A DNA stretch of 64,000 nucleotides from Prevotella sp. (GCA_017557185.1 JAFZAP010000096.1:1-64000), one strand, 5' to 3'; shown: positions 44,583 to 52,702, counted from the stretch's first letter. A program made the numbers and translations. The notes: generated by a model from the sequence alone, not told the origin.

Positions 44583-46391
44583 ATGCAAAACAATTGCCAC
44601 CTGTCAGTGCTCGTGCATGAGCAAGCCAAGAAGTACGGCTCGAAGCCAGTGCTCAACTTCCGCATGTTCGGATCGCTTGAATGGAAGGCTGTTTCCTGGA
44701 AACAGTTCTCGCTTCGCGTGAAGCAAGTGTCGAATGCGATGCTCAACCTCGGCATACAGCCGCAGGAGAACATTGCCGTGTTCGCACAGAACTGCATTCA
44801 GTATATGTACACCGATTTCGGCGCCTATGGCATCCGCGTCGTGTCAATACCCATCTACGCCACGTCGAGCGAACAGCAGATTCAGTATGTGATGAACGAT
44901 GCCAACGTGCGATTCCTGTTCGTCGGCGAGCAGGAGCAGTACGACAAGGCGCACCGTGTGTTCCCGCTGTGCCCATCGCTCGAGCGCATCATCATCTTCG
45001 ACCATTCCGTACGCATCTCCAGCCACGATCCCAACGCCCTCTATTTTGAGGATTTCATCGCGCTGGGCGAGAATCTGCCGCGTCAGTCGCAGGTGGAGCA
45101 ACTCTGGAACGAGGCTTCGATGGACGATATCTGTAACATCATCTATACCAGTGGCACGACAGGCGACTCGAAGGGTGTCATCCTGACATACGGCCAGTAC
45201 TATGCTGCCATGATTGCCAACGACGAGTGTGTGCCTGTCGGCGAGAAGGATCGCGTGATGTGCTTCCTGCCGCTTGCCCACATCTTCGAGCGCGGATGGG
45301 CCTATCTCTGCCTGACCGAAGGTGCGCAGCTCATCCTGAACACCTACCCGAAGGAGATCCAGCAGTCCATGCGCGAGACACATCCCTCGTGCATGTCCAG
45401 TGTGCCGCGCTTCTGGGAGAAGGTGTTCATGGGTGTGAAGGAGAAGATCGACAGCTCCTCAGGTGCCAGCCAGAAACTCTTCCGCCACGCCCTCTCCGTT
45501 GGCAAGAAGTACAACATCGAGTATCTGAGCAGAGGCAAGCGTCCGCCACTCGGCCTCGCCTTGGAATACAAGGCGCTGAATAGCACTGTGATGAGCCTCG
45601 TCCGCAAACAGCTCGGCCTCGAGAATGCCCACTTCTTCCCCACCGCCGGTGCATATGTGTCACCCGAGGTCGAGGAGTTCATCCACTCCATCGGCATCTG
45701 GATGATGGTGGGCTATGGCCTCACCGAGAGTCTTGCTACGGTGTCGTGTGACCACATGGACAAGCCTTACACCATCGGCTCCGTCGGTCGTCCTATCAGT
45801 AGCATCGAGGTAAAGATCAGCGACGAAGGCGAAATTCTGCTGAAGGGTCCGACAATCACGCGCGGCTACTACAAGCGTGACGATGTCAATGCCGTTGCCT
45901 TCGATGAAGACGGCTTCTTCCACACCGGCGATGCCGGCTATCTGCGCGATGGCGAGCTCTTCCTCACCGAGCGTATCAAGGACCTCTATAAGACCTCCAA
46001 TGGTAAATATATCGCTCCACAGATGGTAGAGGCGATGTTGCTCGTCGATAAATACATCGACCAGGTGGCTGTCATCGCCGACCAGCGCAAGTTCGTTTCC
46101 GCCCTTGTTGTACCCGAGTTCCGCCTCGTTGAGGAATGGGCACGCGACCACGGCATCCCCTTCGAGAGTCGCGAGGACCTGTGCCAGAACCAGCAGGTAC
46201 ACGATATGATTATGGAACGCATCGACACCCTGCAGCAGCGCCTTGCCGGCTATGAGAAGATCAAGCGTGCAACCCTCATCCCTCATCACTTCTCCATGGA
46301 GAGTGGTGAACTCACCAACACGCTCAAGATGAAGCGCCCCGTCATCTACAAGAACTACAAGGAACTCATTGACAAGATGTACGAGGACTAG
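44583..46391 (+). CDS. fadD: Long-chain fatty acid-CoA ligase
   Basis: Activates fatty acids to acyl-CoA through an acyl-adenylate, at the inner membrane face. The 602-aa AMP-binding protein has the P-loop IIYTSGTTGDSKGV, the linker GYGLTESLATVS, and FHTGDAGYLRDGELFLTERIKDLYKTSNGKYI, the C-terminal motif typical of long-chain synthetases. It has its own promoter and a strong AGGAGG ribosome site. prfB follows after 6 bp. Confidence 0.9.
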   Translation: MQNNCHLSVLVHEQAKKYGSKPVLNFRMFGSLEWKAVSWKQFSLRVKQVSNAMLNLGIQPQENIAVFAQNCIQYMYTDFGAYGIRVVSIPIYATSSEQQIQYVMNDANVRFLFVGEQEQYDKAHRVFPLCPSLERIIIFDHSVRISSHDPNALYFEDFIALGENLPRQSQVEQLWNEASMDDICNIIYTSGTTGDSKGVILTYGQYYAAMIANDECVPVGEKDRVMCFLPLAHIFERGWAYLCLTEGAQLILNTYPKEIQQSMRETHPSCMSSVPRFWEKVFMGVKEKIDSSSGASQKLFRHALSVGKKYNIEYLSRGKRPPLGLALEYKALNSTVMSLVRKQLGLENAHFFPTAGAYVSPEVEEFIHSIGIWMMVGYGLTESLATVSCDHMDKPYTIGSVGRPISSIEVKISDEGEILLKGPTITRGYYKRDDVNAVAFDEDGFFHTGDAGYLRDGELFLTERIKDLYKTSNGKYIAPQMVEAMLLVDKYIDQVAVIADQRKFVSALVVPEFRLVEEWARDHGIPFESREDLCQNQQVHDMIMERIDTLQQRLAGYEKIKRATLIPHHFSMESGELTNTLKMKRPVIYKNYKELIDKMYED

Positions 46392-46397
46392 GAAGAA

Positions 46398-47516
46398 ATG
46401 ATTACCCAAGATCAATTAAAGGATATTCTCGACCGCACCGAGAAACTGCATCACTACTTGAACATCCCGCAGAAGCAGATGGAGTTCGAGGAAGAACAGC
46501 TGCGCACACAGGCTCCCGACTTCTGGGACGACGTGAAGCGGGCACAGGAGCAGATGAAGAAGGTGAAGGGCATCGAGAAATGGCTCATCGACTATAAGGC
46601 CGTGCGCACAGCTGCCGACGAATTGCAGCTGGCCTTTGACTTCTACCACGACGAAATGGTTAGCGAGGAAGAGGTGGAGGCCGACTATCAGCATGCCTTA
46701 AAACTCATCGAGGACCTTGAACTGAAGAACATGCTGCGCCAGAAGGAAGACCCGATGGACTGTGTTCTGAAGATCAACTCCGGTGCAGGAGGCACCGAGA
46801 GCCAGGACTGGGCACAGATGCTGATGCGTATGTATATGCGCTGGGCCGAGGCTCACGGCCACAAGGTCACCATCTCCAACCTGCAGGAAGGCGACGAGGC
46901 GGGCATCAAGAGTGTCACAATGGAGATCGAGGGTGGCGAGATGGTATACGGATTCCTGAAGTCAGAGAACGGCGTCCACCGTCTGGTGCGTGTCAGTCCG
47001 TTCAATGCACAGGGCAAGCGCATGACCAGTTTTGCATCGGTCTTTGTCACACCGCTCGTCGACGACACCATTGAAGTCTACGTTGATCCTGCCAAGTTGT
47101 CGTGGGACACGTTCCGCTCAAGCGGTGCCGGCGGACAGAACGTCAACAAGGTGGAGTCGGGAGTACGCCTGCGCTATTGGTACACCGACCCCGATACGGG
47201 CGAGGAAGAGGAAATCCTCATCGAGAACACCGAGACCCGCGACCAGCCTAAGAACAAAGAGCGCGCCCTGACGCTGTTGCGCTCGCAACTCTACGACCGC
47301 GCCATGAAGAAGCGACTCGAGGCACAGGCAAAGATCGAGGCTGGAAAGAAGAAGATCGAATGGGGTTCGCAGATACGCTCCTACGTCTTCGACGACCGTC
47401 GCGTGAAGGACCATCGCACCAACTACGAGACGCGCGATGTCGATAGTGTGATGAATGGCAAGATCGACGAGTTCATCAAGGCCTACCTGATGGAATTCCC
47501 CGTTACCGACGAATAG
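46398..47516 (+). CDS. prfB: Peptide chain release factor 2
   Basis: Recognises UGA and UAA and triggers peptide release. The 372-aa protein has the RF2 tripeptide SPF in VRVSPFNAQG, and GGQ in SSGAGGQNVNK. The coding sequence is continuous from the ATG: at the place of the usual in-frame UGA of the programmed +1 frameshift (after HHYL) the codons are TTG AAC ATC, so the classic autoregulation is absent. It starts 6 bp after fadD. Confidence 0.96.
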   Translation: MITQDQLKDILDRTEKLHHYLNIPQKQMEFEEEQLRTQAPDFWDDVKRAQEQMKKVKGIEKWLIDYKAVRTAADELQLAFDFYHDEMVSEEEVEADYQHALKLIEDLELKNMLRQKEDPMDCVLKINSGAGGTESQDWAQMLMRMYMRWAEAHGHKVTISNLQEGDEAGIKSVTMEIEGGEMVYGFLKSENGVHRLVRVSPFNAQGKRMTSFASVFVTPLVDDTIEVYVDPAKLSWDTFRSSGAGGQNVNKVESGVRLRYWYTDPDTGEEEEILIENTETRDQPKNKERALTLLRSQLYDRAMKKRLEAQAKIEAGKKKIEWGSQIRSYVFDDRRVKDHRTNYETRDVDSVMNGKIDEFIKAYLMEFPVTDE

Positions 47517-47581
47517 GGTGTCCATGCCTCCGGAACGCGAGATTAGAAACTTGAAACAAGAAACTTAAATAACAACCAACC

Positions 47582-47640
47582 GCCTGCCACTCCCCACAAA
47601 CAGGCAGGCCCTCCCCTCTTTCGGAGGGGTCGGGGGAGGT
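47582..47640. repeat. GC-rich palindromic element after prfB
   Basis: A GCCTGCC/GGCAGGC stem (47582-47588 with 47603-47609) is followed by CCCCTC/GAGGGG (47613-47618 with 47624-47629) and TCGGGGGAGG. It is an inverted relative of the element in the GNAT gene at 3388 and may also act as terminator. Confidence 0.55.
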
Positions 47641-47647
47641 TACTACT

Positions 47648-47788
47648 ATGAGCAAGAAGAACAATGCAAAGCGTAGGGCTTACGCAAAGAAACAGGAAGA
47701 GTCAGGAAAGAAAGTCGTCATGTGGATCATCGGCGTCTTGATTGCGTTAGGTATTCTCTATGCAGTCTGGACCATCTTCGGAATGTAA
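47648..47788 (+). CDS. Small single-helix membrane protein
   Basis: A 46-aa open frame from ATG 47648. The first 24 residues are Lys/Arg/Asn rich (MSKKNNAKRRAYAKKQEE) and the rest forms one membrane helix (VVMWIIGVLIALGILYAVWTIF) shown here in part by its ends. The CYTH gene starts two bases after the stop, which suggests they share translation. I do not recognise a family; short proteins of this shape near prfB occur in other Bacteroidales as far as I recall. Likely real because of coding character and tight spacing. Confidence 0.65.
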   Translation: MSKKNNAKRRAYAKKQEESGKKVVMWIIGVLIALGILYAVWTIFGM

Positions 47789-47789
47789 G

Positions 47790-48296
47790 ATGAGCGGACT
47801 GGAGATCGAACGCAAGTTCCTGGTCAAGAAAGGCAGTGCTTACCGTAGCGCCGCCTTTTCTTGTAAGCACATCAGACAGGGATATATTCCTGCCGATGGC
47901 GTCACGGTGAGGATTAGGTTAAGCGACGAGACTGCTTTCCTCACCATCAAGGGGAAACCGATTGACGGCGGCCTTACGCGCTACGAGTTCGAGAAGGAGA
48001 TCACCGTCGACGAAGCCGAGCACCTGTTGGAACTTTGTCGCGGCGGCCTCATCGACAAGCATCGTTATCTCGTGAAGAGTCCCGATGGCCGCCATACGTT
48101 TGAGGTTGACGAGTTCCACGGCGACAACGACGGTCTTGTGATGGCGGAAGTGGAGCTTTCCAGTCCCGACGAACCCTACGAGAAACCTGACTTCATCGGC
48201 CCTGAGGTCACTGGCGACCGCCGCTTCTACAATAAGCACATGCTGAAATATCCTTTCAGCGTCTGGCGCGATACGCTGCCAGAAGAGTACCGATGA
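47790..48296 (+). CDS. CYTH domain protein (triphosphate tunnel metalloenzyme)
   Basis: A 168-aa protein of the CYTH family. The N-terminal ExExK signature is present as EIERKFLV, followed by RQGYIPADGVTVRIRLSDETAFLTIKG (in two strands) and EVDEFHGDNDGLVMAEVEL, the tunnel strands with acidic metal ligands. Small bacterial members usually hydrolyse inorganic triphosphate. ATG 47790 sits after the TAA of the small membrane protein gene. Its 3' end overlaps the convergent VanZ-like gene by 41 bp. Confidence 0.88.
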   Translation: MSGLEIERKFLVKKGSAYRSAAFSCKHIRQGYIPADGVTVRIRLSDETAFLTIKGKPIDGGLTRYEFEKEITVDEAEHLLELCRGGLIDKHRYLVKSPDGRHTFEVDEFHGDNDGLVMAEVELSSPDEPYEKPDFIGPEVTGDRRFYNKHMLKYPFSVWRDTLPEEYR

Positions 48297-48714
48297 GCGT
48301 GCCCAAGACCACACCCAGCAAGTTGGCGGCGAAGTCCAGCCATTCCCCGCTGCGGTGGCCTGCTGTGCAATAGGCTTGTGCCAGTTCAACGAGTCCGCCC
48401 ATTGCGACGGGACCGAGGAATGCCAGGAGGAACCACCTCTTGGCATTTCTCGTTTTTATTGTTGATTGTTCCTTTATTCTAACATCTGTCGAGCCTTTAA
48501 CTTCACTTCCTTTCGAAGGCGAGAAAATCCTCCCTTCCCACCAGATGACGGCTGTGAGTGTGCCATACATTACCAGGTGAGTCCACTTGTCGATAAGGCT
48601 CACATCGCTCAACGGAGTTTCGGGAATCCACGGTGTCAGGCATAGCACCCATATAAGAACCACAAGTATCGTCGACAGCGGATAGCGTCGAATCAGGTTT
48701 GTCAGTTGTTTCAT
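48256..48714 (-). CDS. VanZ-like membrane protein
   Basis: A 152-aa protein with four predicted helices (TILVVLIWVLCLTPWIP, WTHLVMYGTLTAVIWW, LLAFLGPVAMGGLVELAQ, FAANLLGVVLGTLIGTLLAAY) and the VanZ pattern of a conserved DKWTH ... E-x-x-Q ... DFAANLLG. VanZ-like proteins have no settled function; the name-giving one gives low teicoplanin resistance. A hydrophilic stretch (SPSKGSEVKGST...) separates helices 2 and 3. The 3' end overlaps the CYTH gene. The promoter lies 5 bp before the ATG. Confidence 0.8.
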   Translation of the reverse strand: MKQLTNLIRRYPLSTILVVLIWVLCLTPWIPETPLSDVSLIDKWTHLVMYGTLTAVIWWEGRIFSPSKGSEVKGSTDVRIKEQSTIKTRNAKRWFLLAFLGPVAMGGLVELAQAYCTAGHRSGEWLDFAANLLGVVLGTLIGTLLAAYRARR

Positions 48715-48719
48715 GGCGG

Positions 48720-48727
48720 CAAAGTTA
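48720..48727 (-). promoter_or_regulatory. -7 element for the VanZ-like gene
   Basis: The minus strand reads TAACTTTG, ending 5 bp before the ATG, so the transcript would be leaderless or nearly so. It is the start of a dispersed-repeat copy. Confidence 0.5.
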
Positions 48728-48880
48728 CGAATAAGTGAGCGAAATGCAAAACAAATAATATGATTTTTGTTTTCATTTCCGAACGGAAGTAACTAAAACC
48801 GAATGTTAAAGTTACGAAAAATCGAGCGCAGAACAAAAGAAACGAGTTTCTTTTTTATGCCGAGTGAAATAAGTTGTTAC
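48720..48880. repeat. Promoter-bearing dispersed repeat, two units
   Basis: Units start at 48720 (CAAAGTTACGAATAAGTGAG) and 48808 (AAAGTTACGAAAAATCGAG). The first shares about 60 bp of recognisable sequence with the unit at 44398, including CATTTCCGAACG. Confidence 0.65.
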
Positions 48881-48921
48881 TGTGGCATCTGAGCCATTTT
48901 AACAACATAAATGCCAATATG

Positions 48922-48953
48922 TTTGTTGCTTTAAGAATAAAATACTAAATTTG
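48922..48953 (+). promoter_or_regulatory. Promoter of the hypothetical membrane protein gene
   Basis: TTTG at 48922-48925 and TAAATTTG at 48946-48953 have 20-bp spacing, 27 bp before the ATG. Confidence 0.55.
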
Positions 48954-48980
48954 CACACGAAACATTATCTGGCGATAGAA

Positions 48981-49844
48981 ATGAAAATAAAATCTGCACT
49001 TGGATATACTTACAGGGTGGTAGAGATTTTGTTCATACTCTCTATCACCGCTGGTATTCTTTCCATAGGTCTAAACAGTCATGATAATGCAGAAATGGGT
49101 GGAATACTAAGCCCTTGCATTGTGGCCATTGTATGGATGTGGTTTATTACCTTGCCACTTTTCGTCATCTACGTAGTATCCTTTATACGTTCAATTCCAC
49201 CTTCTTCTATCTACAAGAAGGCAGTCCTTTCACTCCATATCCTCAATGTCGCTTTATGGGTACTTTTCTATCTTTTCCTACCAAAGCCTGATCCATGTGA
49301 TGCAGCCATGATGGAGAATCATTACAAGAACTATCATGACGACATGTATGATTTAACCAGGTATGTGCGCAATGCGTTAGATGATAGTTGTTCGATAACC
49401 CTTCATTATAGGAATAAATCAGTAGTGGAATTCACGATAAGAAACCAAACCGATTACAAGAAATGCATAGATATAGAAAATGAACATAAACTCGACACTA
49501 TTTTACATTCTGTGGGATTATCGATGCAGGAACTAAAAGAAATTCAAGGCAAAATGCACAAGGCGGGAATTATAGGAGTTGAGATTGATAAGAATCCTAA
49601 GTATAAATGGGGGACGGGCAAAAGCATTTTACTGTTTAGATGGTATGGAGTCAACAGATATCAATTTGCCCTGTATGATCATCCTATGACAGAAACGGAA
49701 AGACATGAGGTCTTAAGATTACATCAATTTATACTATATAATGACAGCGTTGTATTTGAGTCCTACGGAGGCTATCCAGGCGGGAGGGGCTTCCCTGATA
49801 AAGAAGATTTTCAGTCATTGAATGAAAGTAATAAAGCGTTATAA
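48981..49844 (+). CDS. Hypothetical membrane protein
   Basis: A 287-aa protein that I do not recognise. Three helices fill residues about 10-110 (VVEILFILSITAGILSIGL, IVAIVWMWFITLPLFVIYVV, SLHILNVALWVLFYLFL), then a soluble domain of about 170 residues with mixed alpha/beta character and no catalytic motif I can name. ATG 48981 is chosen because the in-frame TTG at 48951 belongs to the promoter. The gene is clearly more AT-rich than its surroundings, and 6 bp separate it from the RhuM gene, so both may have been gained together. Confidence 0.65.
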   Translation: MKIKSALGYTYRVVEILFILSITAGILSIGLNSHDNAEMGGILSPCIVAIVWMWFITLPLFVIYVVSFIRSIPPSSIYKKAVLSLHILNVALWVLFYLFLPKPDPCDAAMMENHYKNYHDDMYDLTRYVRNALDDSCSITLHYRNKSVVEFTIRNQTDYKKCIDIENEHKLDTILHSVGLSMQELKEIQGKMHKAGIIGVEIDKNPKYKWGTGKSILLFRWYGVNRYQFALYDHPMTETERHEVLRLHQFILYNDSVVFESYGGYPGGRGFPDKEDFQSLNESNKAL

Positions 49845-49850
49845 CAATAT

Positions 49851-50867
49851 ATGGCAAAACGTAGAGAAATAAGAAACAGTACGGCTGAGTTCCTGATTTT
49901 TCAGATTGAAGGAAAGGAACAGGGCGTAGAGGTGTACTATAAGGACAAAACCGTGTGGTGTACACAGAAGGCGATGGGTATGTTGTTCGACTGTGACAGG
50001 AGTGTTGTAACAAAGCATTTGGGAAACATCTTTGACTCAGGAGAACTGGAAGAAAATCAAGTATGTGCAAAAATTGCACATACTGCAGGAGACGGCAAAA
50101 GCTACAACACGAAGTTCTATAACCTCGATGCAGTTATAAGCGTGGGATATCGTGTAAATAGTATCCGCGCCACTCAGTTTCGCCAATGGGCCACAAATGT
50201 GCTGCGAGAATATGCTTTACGCGGCTATGTGCTTGACAGAAAACGGATGGAGAATGGCACGTTCTTGGATGAGGACTACTTCGAGCATCTGTTAGCAGAG
50301 ATTCGCGAGATTCGCTTGTCAGAACGAAGATTCTATCAGAAACTGACGGACATCTACGCAACTGCTATTGACTATAATAGGGATGCTCCCACAACAAGAC
50401 TCTTCTTCAAAATGATACAGAATAAGATGCACTATGCCGTACACCAGCACACTGCTGCAGAACTCATCATGCAACGTGCTGATGCCGAAAAGGAACACAT
50501 GGGGCTGACTACATGGGAGAATGCGCCAGACGGAAAAATCGTCAAGACAGACGTGTCGATAGCCAAGAACTATCTGAAAGAGATGGAACTTGAAGATATG
50601 GGACGTACTGTTACTGCTGTGTTGGAATTTGCTGAGAGTCGCGCTAAACGTCATATCCCGATGACTATGGAGGATTGGGCAAAGCGCATCGATGCCTATC
50701 TGAGCAGCGATGAACGCCCGCTACTCGACAATGCAGGCAGTGTGAGTCATGAAGAAGCTGTGCTGTATGCGGAAACAGAGTTTGAGAAATACCGTATCAT
50801 ACAAGATCGCCTATTCCAAAGCGATTTTGACAAGTATTTAGACAAACTCCCTTTTGATGATGACTAA
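49851..50867 (+). CDS. RhuM family protein
   Basis: A 338-aa member of the RhuM family, named from Salmonella SPI-3. The N-terminal part (WCTQKAMGMLFDCDRSVVTKHLGNIF) resembles a phage antirepressor-type helix-turn-helix, followed by the conserved YNLDAVISVGYRVNSIRATQFRQWA block, with a coiled helical middle (ILAEIREIRLSERRFYQK-like) and a C-terminal helical domain. The function is unknown; homologues are scattered, often next to restriction or mobile genes. Lower GC than the housekeeping neighbours and the pairing with a membrane protein suggest accessory DNA. Confidence 0.85.
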   Translation: MAKRREIRNSTAEFLIFQIEGKEQGVEVYYKDKTVWCTQKAMGMLFDCDRSVVTKHLGNIFDSGELEENQVCAKIAHTAGDGKSYNTKFYNLDAVISVGYRVNSIRATQFRQWATNVLREYALRGYVLDRKRMENGTFLDEDYFEHLLAEIREIRLSERRFYQKLTDIYATAIDYNRDAPTTRLFFKMIQNKMHYAVHQHTAAELIMQRADAEKEHMGLTTWENAPDGKIVKTDVSIAKNYLKEMELEDMGRTVTAVLEFAESRAKRHIPMTMEDWAKRIDAYLSSDERPLLDNAGSVSHEEAVLYAETEFEKYRIIQDRLFQSDFDKYLDKLPFDDD

Positions 50868-50878
50868 TTAGTAATCCA

Positions 50879-50910
50879 TTTGGAGGATTCAAAAGAAATG
50901 GTTACCTTTG
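50879..50910 (+). promoter_or_regulatory. Possible promoter ahead of a short hairpin transcript
   Basis: TTTG at 50879-50882 and TACCTTTG at 50903-50910 have 20-bp spacing. No coding sequence follows before the hairpin at 50937. Confidence 0.4.
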
Positions 50911-50936
50911 CAACCGATGATGAATATAAAACGGTA

Positions 50937-50961
50937 GGTAGCTTTTTGCTACCATTTCTTT
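50937..50961 (+). terminator. Hairpin with T-rich tail
   Basis: GGTAGC (50937-50942) and GCTACC (50948-50953) close a TTTTT loop, followed by ATTTCTTT. An outer pairing AAAGAAATGGT (50892-50902) with ACCATTTCTTT (50951-50961) is also possible, so the two folds compete. Confidence 0.45.
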
Positions 50962-50983
50962 CCGTTATATGACAAATATTTTA

Positions 50984-50991
50984 TAATTTTG
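50984..50991 (+). promoter_or_regulatory. -7 element for the sodium symporter gene
   Basis: TAATTTTG lies 33 bp before the ATG. No clear -33 element. Confidence 0.45.
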
Positions 50992-51024
50992 CAGTTGCAA
51001 GTCAATCATCACTCGAGAACCAAC

Positions 51025-52443
51025 ATGACACATCACACGGAAAGAGCTAATTTCGGGAGTAAGCTGGGCATCATCCTTGCAACAGCAGGATCGGCCGTAG
51101 GACTCGGCAACGTCTGGCGATTCCCATATATGACCGGCCAGAATGGCGGTGCTGCCTTCATTCTCATTTATCTCGGCTGCGTGCTGCTGTTGGGCATCCC
51201 CTGCATGCTCAGCGAGTTCATCATCGGCCGTCGCGGTGCTGCCAACACCAGCCGCGTCTATTCGAAAGTAGTCTTAGCCGCCGACACCGAGCGCAATGCC
51301 ACAACCAGTCGCTGGCGCCTGCTCTTACCGAAGTTCATTGGTCTTCTCGGCATCACCACAGGCTTCCTCATCACAAGCTACTACGCCGTTGTCAGCGGTT
51401 GGTGCCTGCAGTATATCTACGCCTCGGCGGCAGGACAGCTGAAGGGCGACGCCAACTACGTGACCACCTATTTCACCGAGTTCTCCACATCGCCCCTGCG
51501 GCCAATCTTCTGGACCGTGGCCATCCTCTTCATCACGTATTTCGTCATCTGTCGCGGCGTGCGAGGAGGCATCGAACGGGCCTCGAAGCTACTCATGCCC
51601 ACCTTATTTATATTATTGGTGATTATCGTCGTGGCATCGTGCATGCTGCCTGGAGCCAAAGAAGGCATCGAGTTCCTCTTGAAACCCGACTTCTCGCGCC
51701 TCAACTCTGGCGTATTCCTCGGTGCACTCGGCCAGTCGTTCTACTCGCTGAGTATCGGTATGGGTTGCCTCGCCACCTATGCCAGCTACTATAGCCGGCA
51801 AACCAACCTGCTGTCGTCGGCGGTGCAGATCTCATTCGTCGACTCCTTTATCGCCATCCTCGCAGGTCTGATGATATTCCCTGCTGCCTTCTCTGTGGGC
51901 GTGAGCCCCGACAGCGGAGCCTCGCTGGTGTTCATCACCCTGCCCAATGTCTTCAACCAGGCGTTCTCCTCAATGCCCGTCGTGGGATATGTCGTCGCCC
52001 TGTTCTTCTATGCCCTGCTATCGCTGGCAGCCCTCACATCGCTCATTTCCCTCCACGAAGTGTCGACAGCCTTCTTCCACGAGGAGTTCCGACTCACGCG
52101 CAATCGTGCAGCACTTGTCGTCACCGTGCTCTGTTGCATCATCGGAGCCTTCTGTTCGCTGTCGCTGGGAGCTGTCGAAGGAATATCACTCTTCGGACGC
52201 TCGCTGTTCGATGTCTTCGACTTTATCACCGGACAGATCTTCCTGCCAGTAGGCGGATTCCTCACCTGCTTGTTCCTCGGGTGGTTTGTTCCGAAGAAGC
52301 TTATCCGCGACGAGTTCACCAATGGAGGCACTATCTGGAAGAACTCTCCCCTGTTCACCATCTTCCTCTTCCTCATCCGCTTCATCTGCCCCGTAGCCAT
52401 CGCAGCCATCTTCCTCGACCAGCTCGGTGTGTTCGGAGCGTAG
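51025..52443 (+). CDS. Sodium-dependent transporter, neurotransmitter symporter family
   Basis: A 472-aa NSS/SNF family symporter that imports amino acids or related amines with sodium. It begins with the family hallmark FGSKLGIILATAGSAVGLGNVWRFPY (helix 1, residues about 8-33, shown as ends FGSKLG and NVWRFPY), then about eleven more helices, with the GGAAFILIYL helix and LVFITLPNVF later. The length is close to the 12-helix bacterial forms. ATG 51025 is chosen because an upstream in-frame TTG is the -7 element. Confidence 0.9.
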   Translation: MTHHTERANFGSKLGIILATAGSAVGLGNVWRFPYMTGQNGGAAFILIYLGCVLLLGIPCMLSEFIIGRRGAANTSRVYSKVVLAADTERNATTSRWRLLLPKFIGLLGITTGFLITSYYAVVSGWCLQYIYASAAGQLKGDANYVTTYFTEFSTSPLRPIFWTVAILFITYFVICRGVRGGIERASKLLMPTLFILLVIIVVASCMLPGAKEGIEFLLKPDFSRLNSGVFLGALGQSFYSLSIGMGCLATYASYYSRQTNLLSSAVQISFVDSFIAILAGLMIFPAAFSVGVSPDSGASLVFITLPNVFNQAFSSMPVVGYVVALFFYALLSLAALTSLISLHEVSTAFFHEEFRLTRNRAALVVTVLCCIIGAFCSLSLGAVEGISLFGRSLFDVFDFITGQIFLPVGGFLTCLFLGWFVPKKLIRDEFTNGGTIWKNSPLFTIFLFLIRFICPVAIAAIFLDQLGVFGA

Positions 52444-52482
52444 GGTGAGCTCATCCGATTCTCTATTTCAACGAAACAATAA

Positions 52483-52530
52483 AGCTGCATGGATGCTTTT
52501 ATCCGCGTGGAGCATGCATCCCGTGCAGCT
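52483..52530 (+). terminator. Hairpin after the symporter gene
   Basis: AGCTGCATGGATGC pairs with GCATCCCGTGCAGCT with one bulge; ATCTTT follows. It ends about 90 bp after the stop. Confidence 0.55.
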
Positions 52531-52570
52531 ATCTTTATGCTCTCGTGTGACTAGAGCATTACCCTAGTTC

Positions 52571-52702
52571 AGTAAATTAACTTAATTTGATCGGTAAATT
52601 AACTTAATTTGCGCAGTAAAATAACTTAATTTGCTGAGTAAAATAACTTAATTTACTGAATAAATTAACTTAATTTACTTTTCAAAATAAGTTAATTTGC
52701 AA
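52571..52702. repeat. Array of six exact 22-bp units with AT-rich palindromic core
   Basis: Units of exactly 22 bp start at 52571, 52593, 52615, 52637, 52659 and 52681. The core is AAATTAACTTAATTT, a perfect 15-bp odd palindrome in units 1, 2 and 5, with one or two changes in units 3, 4 and 6. The 7-nt joints vary (GATCGGT, GCGCAGT, GCTGAGT, ACTGAAT). It lies between the convergent symporter and dgt genes. Confidence 0.85.

Noticed and set aside
48480..48545. Further palindromic element inside the VanZ-like gene (SPSKGSEVKGS)
   Set aside because: The CCTTCGAAAGG core is palindromic, but similarity to the GC-rich element is too weak to claim.
52571..52702. CRISPR array or simple AT microsatellite
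   Set aside because: Joints of 7 nt are too short for spacers, and the unit is a structured 22-mer with a palindromic core, not a simple repeat.
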